From Coriolopsis trogii (taxonomy: Eukaryota > Basidiomycota > Agaricomycetes > Polyporales > Polyporaceae): 64,000 nucleotides of DNA. Of the stretch, positions 56,658 to 64,000 are shown piece by piece (the stretch's first letter is position 1; each line of letters begins with the position of its first letter). The stretch spans positions 1,674,001 through 1,738,000 of the forward strand of contig JAHYIO010000036.1 of NCBI GenBank assembly GCA_020543525.1, written 5' to 3'. A model generated the notes under the pieces. The model had not been told where the DNA came from. It searched no databases and worked only from the letters and a program-made list of their open reading frames with translations. A program made the position numbers and the translations under genes.

Positions 56658-57494
56658 ATGGCTGCTGCAAACGATACAGCACCTCTTCCCCCTTTGCCTC
56701 ACCCCCTACTCAGCCTCAGGCGTATCGACTTACCAGCATGTGGTGTCTGTGGGTTGCCCTGCCTGTTTAGGTGCTCGTCATGCACCAATGGACCTGCCTA
56801 CTGCTGCCCCCAGCATTTTATCCTGGTATGTATCACATATCTCACAATAAGCTCCTACGCTTAGAGCATGCTTGTTAGGGTTGGATCACGCATGGTCCAG
56901 TATGCGATGGCTCTGCTCTTGCCCGTCCAGACAATCGACCCACCCTTCTTCCCTTCCACCGCATGGTGGCACACGATGATGGCCCTCTCACCATCTCTGT
57001 GTCCCCGCCAAGCCACACAGAGGCTGATAGTATAAATTTTGGAACTATCAAGGCTATGCTTGCCCATCCCAACTCTAGTGAGTACTACTCAAAGTGTGTT
57101 GATTTACATGCAGTTTGTAACACTCCAATCAGCCACCCCTATTATTGTCTCCATACCCTTAGAGCCACAACACGAGGGTGAAAGACGTTGCCCTGAGCCG
57201 ATTCTGACAGGGATATTTGTTCCTCCCTACATTGAAACTCTCGTGCAGTTTGGATGGGGCATGAAGGTTCTCAAGAATCCTTTGCAGGTTTTTGCGGGGG
57301 AATCGGTCCAGACTGACTGCGAGTTCTGGAATCGTTGCGTGGAGAGTATGACAAGTGGTGCCTTGGTTCGTCCTTTACCATGGGCGGGACCTGCTGTTGT
57401 GTTGAAGTTTGCTTCCATTGCTTGCGATGCTTACGTCGATTTTGAGCCAGCAGACATTGCGCATGTTCGGGAGTTCTTTGCAATGCGTTTGTAG
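56658..57494 (+). CDS. MYND-type zinc finger protein
   Basis: Exons 56658-56825, 56879-57077 and 57133-57494 give 729 nt, 242 aa. The zinc finger lies near residues 32-70: CGVCGLPCLFRCSSC, YCCPQHF, then after the intron WITHGPVCD. The spacing C-x2-C...C-x2-C...YC...H...C fits MYND/HIT-type fingers, which mediate protein contacts. The remainder is globular and unrecognised, with WNRCVESMTSGALVRPLPWAG and a C-terminal FEPADIAHVREFFAMRL. The acceptor at 57132 was chosen over an earlier one at 57112 because only it keeps the frame into the last exon. Compact gene, intact by eye. Confidence 0.78.
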
Positions 57495-57703
57495 AGCGTA
57501 GTGATCATGTACTAGTAGCATACTGCAGCATCCATCTTTGTCTTCTTGGAGTGCTTGTCAAGCATATTCATGATGTGTCGATTCCAAGGGAGTACGGCAA
57601 TGCACCGAACTTCTGTGAGATGCCAATATCCAAGACCAAAGTGTCAAAGCGAGGGTCGAACTCCTTCCTTCAACCAGTTGCGCCAGATCCCGCGAGCAAA
57701 AAA

Positions 57704-57795
57704 GGCCACAAGGAGAGTCGAACTCCTGTCCACAGTCAACATGCTACAAGTGTGGTCAATACGCTGCTGTTGTGTTACCGTTACACCATGTGGCC
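57704..57795 (-). tRNA. tRNA-like gene, anticodon uncertain (possible pseudo-tRNA)
   Basis: On the minus strand a 7-bp acceptor stem (GGCCACA / TGTGGCC) closes a 92-nt unit. An A-box TGGTGTAACGGT and D-stem GTGT/ACAC follow, and the T-arm is AGGAG-TTCGACT-CTCCT. A run of six T comes right after the 3' end, as in RNA polymerase III genes. The anticodon arm is irregular: ACAGC/ACTGT leaves one mismatch, and with an intron of about 22 nt the anticodon would be CGT with G rather than T at position 33. Either the fold is different or the gene is dead. Confidence 0.6.
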
Positions 57796-57943
57796 TTAGC
57801 ACAGGACACATATTTTTTGACTATACATATATCCTACGCCCCAGGAACGTGGCAACCCGATCTGCGTACCCACGTCGAGGTAAGCAATATGCATCCTGTT
57901 TCTGCCACTGCGGATGCCAGTGAGTCAGTCGTCTTTGCTATGT
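57796..57943. other. Short spacer
   Basis: No feature seen between the tRNA-like gene and the TIR element. Confidence 0.4.
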
Positions 57944-58320
57944 GCCAGCTGTTTGCAAAATGATAGACCGCCCCGGCCCGCGCGACAACGGCGTGCCTTG
58001 TTTGGCCGCCTACCCCAAAGGGCAGGAATGCCCGCCGCCTGCAGTTCGGTTGTGTTGAGGCTCCCACTTCCCTGGCAACTGGTACCAGGCAACACATTCT
58101 ACCTGGAAGAGACATACCCTATTTCCCTTGTGCGGACTCAAGACTTGACGGGGAAACGGGAGTTAGCTGCGCAACGCCCGAGGGTTTTCAGCCACAATTT
58201 GGCGGCTGATTGCCTTCCAGTGACGTATCCCTTCTGTTTAGGGTAGGTGGCGAAATAAGGCACGCCGTTGTCGCGCGGGCCGGGGTGGTCCATCGTTTTG
58301 CAAACAGATGGCAATAACTC
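57944..58320. mobile_element. Small TIR element (MITE-like), copy 2
   Basis: The left end TGCCAGCTGTTTGCAAAA-T-GATAGACC and the right end (reverse complement TGCCATCTGTTTGCAAAA-C-GATGGACC) pair over about 80 bp, continuing through CCCCGGCCCGCGCGACAACG. The right arm is longer and also matches the interior of copy 1 at 47950-48050. No coding capacity. Only remnants of a spacer of about 100 bp separate the arms. Confidence 0.85.
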
Positions 58321-58638
58321 CAGCTCCACCACACTCATACCTGCCCCGTTCCGCCAGTAACTGAATGTGAGTTGTCAAGACGTGGTATGCGAGCCATCAG
58401 CCCTGTCTTACATCCTATGTATCGGTACACATCCGCTGGTGCATACCCAGCGACGAGAGATGCCGCTTGGGACAAGAACGAGTACGCCATATCTAGTACT
58501 CATTGTACGACGTAGCAGAGGAAGTCAACGCGCATTTCACTATGTACACAAGCGCGGACAAGTCGTAAACTACAAGGCGGAGGCAAAATAGATGATGGTA
58601 CACAAGTCATACAATGCTCGGCGAAATCGAATGAGTGC

Positions 58639-59311
58639 TCATCGGTCACTCTCAGGTACCACTGGCACCGTCGTTCTCACTAAACCATCTTGTCTCAACA
58701 TGATGTCTCGGAACATGAATTGAAGTTTCTGTGTGTAGAGTCCCTCGAAATGGTGAGCGAACTCCGTCCAGATACGTTCCTGGTGGTGATATTCGAATTG
58801 GGTAAGAAGGGTTACTTGCACATGAGGTGCGAGGTGTCCGTCTGGCAGAACCTGTACGGTAGCACAGACTGAGAAGTCGACCTAGAAACGACAACTGACT
58901 TAGTAGATATAATCGCTGTGTATGATGGACATACCCGGCGACCCGATGGAAGCACGGCAGCAATCCGCTGCACCATCCTGTCGTCCCCGACCCAGACTGC
59001 TCCGCCAACGGACTCGACCTTGTAATGGATGACATGGTCAGTCTCTATGGTACCGTGGCCATCTACTGGGTAGGGAAGCCTGCAAATTGATGAGCTCTAC
59101 ATCGTAGCGAAGAGATGTCGGTATACCTGAGTCCTGTAGATGCACCAGGGACATCCTGGGTATCGTCTGCGGTGGAGGACTGAGATTCTGCGAGGGACTG
59201 AGATTCGGCGGGGGACTGAGGTTCCATGGAGGACTGGGATTCTGTCGGAGGCTGAGACTCGGTCGGAGTCGGATCGACAATGAGCCTGTGAGCAACGACG
59301 CGACGAGACAT
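58639..59311 (-). CDS. Family-A protein, copy 3
   Basis: Exons (complement) 59127-59311, 58935-59079 and 58639-58881 give 573 nt, 190 aa, exactly the length of copy 2. It starts MSRRVVAHRLIVDPTPTES, continues with Ser/Gln/Glu repeats, then HYKVESVGGAVW, DRMVQRIAAVLPSGRR, VDFSVCATVQVLPDGH, VQVTLLTQFEYHHQE and RIWTEFAHHFEGLYTQK. Both introns sit at the same codons as in copies 1 and 2. Conserved frame despite much base change suggests selection on the protein. Confidence 0.78.
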
Positions 59312-59439
59312 GGAGTCGGGAGGAAGGTTGTCGATAGCAGGAGTTCTCCTGAGCAGTCACGATCCGGTGGGGCCTTTAATCCTACTGCTGTCGTTGCCGG
59401 TGAGACATGACGGATACCAAGTCATAATCCGAGGATATG

Positions 59440-60276
59440 TGAGTCAGATTCCCCCGCACAGTGGGACGGAACCGGTTAGAAGACCTGTCACATTTCCGTC
59501 GAGGTCTTCCACTACTCATATCCCACGAGAAGACGGGTTAAGCGTGACACGTCTCCGATCAACAATGGACATGCAGCAACACACGCAGTTCGACAAGAAG
59601 ATGAGAGAAGAAAGGGAGATTACACGTGGCGAAATACTGAGGACAGATCATCTGCTAATACCAACCCATGACTGACCTTCTTCAGGAAGCAACATAGACA
59701 GGAACAGTACAGAAGTGTTGGCTTCGTGAGGTTTTCAATGACGGTCAGAAAATACATCTCTGCGTAACTCCGCTGCACGACCAACAAAAGGAAGCCACAT
59801 ATGACACGTCCATCAGATAACATGATGATGCAAGTCCGACCAAAACTCACTGGGTTGGTTGAGTGGTACAAGACCGAACAGCCCAGACGCTTGAGCAGAA
59901 CATGCGCTACGTCTTCCACGTAGTCTCACTTCAGGTCGGCGTTCAGCCCGAGGAAAGGAGCCGGGAAAATGTCTGATAGCACCAGTGAATAAAGCTAGTC
60001 CGGCGGAAGAAGAGTAGCGCACCTGCGAAGACAGCGTGTTGAATGTCAACTGCATTACTGCCGTATATGAGGGAGGAAGGCAGAGGGTCCGGTAGCTTGG
60101 AGTACAGCAAGCAAGCGAAGGGCGCGTGGGACTCCTTATCCCGGAAGATCAACTCATTTGAGCGTGGCAAGCCTGACATGATGTCGCGAGTCCGAATCCA
60201 GAGAATGGCGGCCAATGACGACGAAGAACGGATTCCCTCCATGAGGGCGCAAAAGCAAGCCTCAACCATTCTGTGA
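59440..60276 (-). CDS. Family-D protein, copy 3, exon chain incomplete
   Basis: Likely exons on the minus strand: one from ATG 60274-60276 to about 60029 (MVEACFCALMEGIRSSSSLA, SGLPRSNELIFRDKES, FACLLYSKLPDPLPSSL), one around 59850-59915 (VEDVAHVLLKRLGCSVLYH), one around 59680-59775 (RSYAEMYFLTVIENLTKP) and one around 59530-59600. Matching pieces occur at both tandem copies, where stops interrupt them, so this copy is the best preserved. Function unknown. Confidence 0.5.
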
Positions 60277-60441
60277 ATGGTCTGTCGGTCGCTGTGCTAT
60301 AACGTGCGCACTATGCCGCCATGGCTTGTACCGGTGGCATGTTCGCGATGCTACTGAAGAGTCGTTCTTGTTCGCAAGGCTCTAGGATGAGGCGGACTAA
60401 GAGGAGACTATGCACCTTGCGTACTTATCGATGAGCGTTCG

Positions 60442-60856
60442 TCAGTACGTGCTGGATGCATGAAGGACAAGAACATGCATCATCATTTGGTAGGAATAGT
60501 AGCACCTCGCCTCCGGAATAGTAGTTCCAGGGCAGATAAGACGCGTGACATCCTCCACCACCATTCCATCGCGTGCGGCAAAACAGCCAAGTGCAGTAGA
60601 GAACGATCGCCGCTCCCCCTCGTCAAGGTCTGTGCCCCACTGAGTAGCGTCTGCGATGATGTCCAGCTCCTTGGAACTCCAAATGATGCCTGTGCCGTCT
60701 TGTAGACGGCGACAAACGCGGAAGTAAACTCTCGGGGATAGGATGTGACGGGCATTGTACCGCCGCTCTGCATACGACACGAACTTCAAGATGACGTATA
60801 GTAAAAAGTACAAAGCGCGACTTATCTTCGCTGCTCATCGACTCAACGAGGGCCAT
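60442..60856 (-). pseudogene. Ribonucleotide reductase small-subunit relic (RNR2-like), frameshifted and truncated
   Basis: The minus strand reads DKSRFVLFTIRH (about 60790-60825), VYKTAQASF (about 60690-60715) and, in another frame, WSSKELDIIAD, GERRSFSTALGCFAARDG and IPEARCYYSYQMM, the order seen in RNR small subunits. VYKTAQASF and WSSKELD belong to one conserved block but lie in different frames, which is a frameshift at about 60690. Homology stops after QMM at 60485, so the second half with the remaining iron ligands and radical-tyrosine region is absent. It is a dead fragment. Its partner-type gene (RNR1-like) is at 31659-34900. Confidence 0.87.
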
Positions 60857-60942
60857 CTGGGCGAGAGGAATAGTGCGGGAGTGTCTCCTTAGAGGAGGAC
60901 AGGGCGAACGCAGTTGCATGACAGTGAAATACAACGAGGCTA

Positions 60943-60967
60943 TGGTGGTGGTGGTGGTGGTGGTGTT
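60943..60967 (+). repeat. (GTG)n microsatellite
   Basis: About eight GTG trinucleotides in a row, in noncoding sequence. Confidence 0.95.
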
Positions 60968-61441
60968 CGACAGGCCCTTGACGTCGTGTGAGCGGCCAAC
61001 CCCGTGCCTAGCGCATCACGAATCCCACTTAGGCATCAGCGCTCAGCTCCGACAGACCCAGCGCAGCATTGCAAATTTACGCATGCCCGAGCGCGGACTC
61101 TTGCCTCACCGTCGTCTGTGGCACTAAATGAGTCTTTGACTGCAGCACAAGGTACGCATCTTGTAAGCTTGGACCTCTCCGCGCCCCGCCAGATTGGATG
61201 ATGGCTTCTTCAGATATCAAATATTGTGAACTTGCTCAGTCCAGCCGGACACCTTTCTGCAGGGCTAGCGGACATGATTGAAACGCTCACGGATGACACA
61301 TATCCTCAGGAGCGTCACTAGCACAAAAATTTAGCTGTATAGCCTTCCCGCAGCTCTTCGAGTGTTCTACACGACACGAGTACTTAATGCCATCCCTGCC
61401 GCGAGACCCATGCCAATCTCAAACTTGTTCTCCTCCTCGAT
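60968..61441. other. 5' flank of the Helitron gene
   Basis: No gene recognised. If the Helitron is complete its 5' TC end should lie in or upstream of this stretch; I cannot fix it by eye. Confidence 0.35.
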
Positions 61442-64000
61442 ATGACTCTCCCAACTGTCTCCCTCGTCTCTGTTGCCGACCTTCGGCAGCTGGCGGCTGA
61501 TCTGCCCAGCATAACAATGAGTGCACAACTGGACTGTGAGTAGCATACGGCTTCAAATAGTCGTTGGACATGCCAGAGCTGATGTGCCCTACCAAAACTA
61601 GCCTTGGATCTAGAAGGGCCGGAGTCCTCGCACAGACCGAACTATGCCCACGACATCAACGGTAGGTTATGGACCTACTCAATAATGTACACTTCTGACA
61701 GCGATTTCAGCCATCCTTGAAGCGTTATCGTCTCGGGCTTCCCCAGACGGCGATGCAATCCAAGGTACGACCCCGCTTATAATACCATATGCAGCGAAGT
61801 GACCCCTTTCAGTACGCGTATCCACGACCGGGGTCAGTCATACCCTGGAGTGGTGCGCCATCACCACGTTCGATCTGAACGTCTCGCACGCCGTCAAGAC
61901 TATCCTTACTACGTGCACAACCAAGACATTGCTGCAGCAAGGCATGAGCTCAGACGATGTGTTCGTCAATGCCACGCTGCAGCAGTTGTTCACACTCTAC
62001 CACATGTGGCGCACTCGCGACCTCAGGCCTTTGGCCGAAGCGCATGCCATACGCCACGTCTCTAGGGACACCGCGGAGACACTCACCGAGAAGCTAATGT
62101 CTCATATCTGTACAGATACATGCCAGGCCGTGGTTGTCATGTTCACAACTCTACGTGCCCCGCGGACCACACAACAAGTTAACAATGCTCGTCGTGTACA
62201 GGTGGAGCCTGCGCTTGCTGACGACACCGAGTTCATGAACGTAGCAAGCGAGCAGCTCAAACACGAGATCATACGTGAGTGGCAAGCACACATGCGAAGC
62301 TCTTCCTATCAATTTCTCGTTTGTGCGCCATGCGGCCGGCGTGTGCCAGAGAGCGGAGCGCGGACCGTCCCTCCTGGCAGTTTTGATCTTTCTTTGTTGC
62401 GAAATGATAATCTTCCGCCACATTCATTGCCACGCGACTATGACTTCCACGTATATGAGAGAGCTCTTCTCTGTCCTGCAGGTCTGAAGGACCCATGGAC
62501 CTTGGCTCACATGGCAATATGTAACCCATGCTACAAAGCTCTCGTCGAGAAAGGTCGAATGCCCAAATTATGCCTCGCAAACTGGCTCTACTACGGACAT
62601 TCTGCCCTTCCCGATGGCATCAAGAAAGCATTCTCCGATGCAACCGTTTTCGACCGCCTTCTCATTGGACGCGCGCGATCGAGTAGGATCTCCTATCGAT
62701 TTGCTGAATTGCGTAGAAAGACCGACGCTCCGCCTCCCACTGCGAGGGAGCTAGCAGTTTCTCAGAGTTGTGTAAAGGGCAACATCCTTGTCATGCCACA
62801 GAATTCGACACGTCTGCACGATGTCTTACCTCCTCCACCAGAGACTGTCCGTGACACAGTCTGTGCTGTATTTGTCGGTTTAGCTAAACCAACACGCGAT
62901 ACTATCTGGAAACTCAGACCCATCATGGTGCGAAAGTCCCGGGTGCGCGCGATCATAGAGTTTCTCATTCGTGAGAATCCGCATTATCGCTGCGACACGT
63001 CTTTTCATGGGTTCAGTCAAACCAATCTGGATGCGCTGTTCGCTGCCGAGGACAACGAACGCGATGAGTGTATTCCTTGCGTACTCGATATTGGGTACCT
63101 GGAGGAGAACGACGCCATACGCGCATCCACTACCGACTATACTCCCCGCAGCAGTGACGACAACGTGCCTGCTGATGAATCTCTGCTTGTCATGGAGAAC
63201 GTCGGCTACACGTCGGGCGATGAAAATCCTGTTTCGTTTCAGGATATGAAGTTCAAAGCCTTGTCTCATTGTCTCCAAGGGGGGCAGTTCATCCGCTCTC
63301 GAGCTGGGGACCGCTTTGTTCCAGACTTTGAGAATCCTAGCCTTCTCACTTGGTTGTTCCCTCATCTTGATCCGTGGGGTATCGGAGGATTCCACCATCC
63401 AAACCGTTTGGTGCCCATCAGCATGGAGGAACAACTGAAATATCTGTTGCAGCTGGATGACAGTCCGTTTCAAAGGGACGCCGATTTCGCGTTCGTATAC
63501 TATAACATCCTACAGAAGAAAGCAGTATGCGATTCGGTCAGGTACAAGGTGAAGGCTGCCCAGCAGCAGACCATAATCAGGCAGCTGCTGGGCGTCGACC
63601 AACCCCTGCTGAAACGGCTGATCACTCTATTCGACGAGAATCACGACTATCAGCCGCAGACACAAGAGGAAGTATCCGTGATCAACCTCGTTGCGTCTGT
63701 TGGTGCGGTCCTGCGCGACCTTCCCGGAACGACAGGATATAAGCTGAACCTGCGCAACGAGATCAGGGCGCAAGTGAACTTCATGGGCACGCCCGCATTC
63801 TTCATCACTTTGAACCCAGCTGACATCGACAACCCTCTTGTGCGTCTCTTCGCTGGAGAGAACATTCGGCTTGACGTCTTAGAGGCCGGTCAGGCGTTGA
63901 CCGAATGGCAGCGTAGAGTGCTGGTTGCTAACAACCCTGGCCCGTGCGCGCTGTTCTTCCACGCCGTCATATCCACGTTTATTCGCTATGTTCTCGGGTA
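61442..64000 (+). mobile_element. Helitron replicase/helicase gene, 5' part (runs off the window)
   Basis: Exons 61442-61535, 61602-61661, 61702-61764 and 61813 to beyond 64000 stay in frame without a stop. About 800 residues are visible. Landmarks: a CAPCGRR...CNPCYKAL cysteine region with RMPKLCLANWLYYG, as in the N-terminal region of fungal Helitron proteins. Further on come FKALSHCLQGGQF, then the Helitron-like N domain, NFMGTPAFFITLNPADIDNP with VRLFAGENIRLD, and LVANNPGPCALFFHAVISTF. The HUH nuclease and helicase motifs would follow beyond the right edge. Helitrons move by rolling-circle replication and often capture gene pieces. The open frame suggests a recent or active copy. Confidence 0.9.

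Larger units (their letters stand above)
58480..60285. repeat. Dispersed third copy of the duplicated segment (shorter, more diverged)
   Basis: Matches the 40 kb and 44 kb segments in order: a TTTCACTATGTACA string near 58538 (compare 40408 and 44148), family-A gene, then family-D pieces. It lacks the B-domain block found in the two tandem copies. Confidence 0.8.

Noticed and set aside
57636..57690. Second A-box/B-box-like pair beside the tRNA-like gene
   Set aside because: The two boxes are only about 20 bases apart, too close for a tRNA, and no acceptor stem forms.

Overview
The window is nuclear DNA of a filamentous basidiomycete, most likely an Agaricomycete of the wood- or litter-decay type. 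The evidence is dense genes with many 50-70 bp GT-AG introns, several very small exons, a secreted GH5 glycoside hydrolase, an M43 metalloprotease and a type-B carboxylesterase, an F-box protein, an MYND protein, a Helitron, and families that look lineage-specific. I cannot name the species. Nothing points to a prokaryote, and no operons, CRISPR arrays or rRNA genes were seen. All exon chains below were built by hand from reading phase and splice consensus. Those whose summed coding length is a multiple of three with no internal stop have the higher confidence values.

Layout. 1-4.6 kb: no gene recognised. 4.6-7.1 kb (minus): a PEX11-family peroxisomal membrane protein in seven exons, with a 31-nt exon lying between two unusually long introns. 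7.1-10.2 kb: no firm gene; contains an inverted repeat. 10.2-11.3 kb: secreted M43 metalloprotease. 11.9-13.6 kb: low-complexity protein whose start codon appears to be split by an intron. 15.2-16.0 kb (minus): Ser/Pro-rich conserved-looking protein. 18.0-20.5 kb (minus): F-box protein. 21.9-23.1 kb: intron-less secreted GH5 hydrolase. 24.0-25.5 kb: carboxylesterase truncated just after a 44-bp palindrome. 26.2-27.0 kb (minus): small protein with a recurrent fungal C-terminal module and a Pro/Ala repeat tail. 27.6-30.5 kb: minisatellite of about 23 monomers (120-131 bp) with higher-order structure.

31.7-34.9 kb (minus): divergent ribonucleotide reductase large subunit. A degenerate, frameshifted and truncated small-subunit relic sits at 60.4-60.9 kb. 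35.6-38.4 kb: a divergently transcribed pair of unknown proteins. 40.4-47.9 kb: two tandem copies of a segment of about 3.2-3.7 kb carrying members of an unknown gene family, with a third, shorter copy at 58.5-60.3 kb. Two copies of a small terminal-inverted-repeat element lie beside these segments (47.9-48.2 and 57.9-58.3 kb). 48.7-50.4 kb (minus): eight-exon protein with a Zn2Cys6-like cysteine pattern. 51.2-53.7 kb (minus): two related proteins with a nucleotidyltransferase-like signature. 54.6-56.0 kb: protein kinase with a DFS in place of DFG. 56.7-57.5 kb: MYND-type protein. 57.7 kb (minus): a tRNA-like gene. 61.4-64.0 kb: 5' part of a Helitron replicase/helicase gene that runs off the window.

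Functionally the genes do not form one pathway. The left half (4.6-25 kb) has ordinary single-copy genes with some decay. The right half (27-64 kb) looks like fast-evolving accessory sequence: satellite, segmental duplications, small TIR elements, a Helitron, a divergent RNR large subunit and an RNR small-subunit relic.
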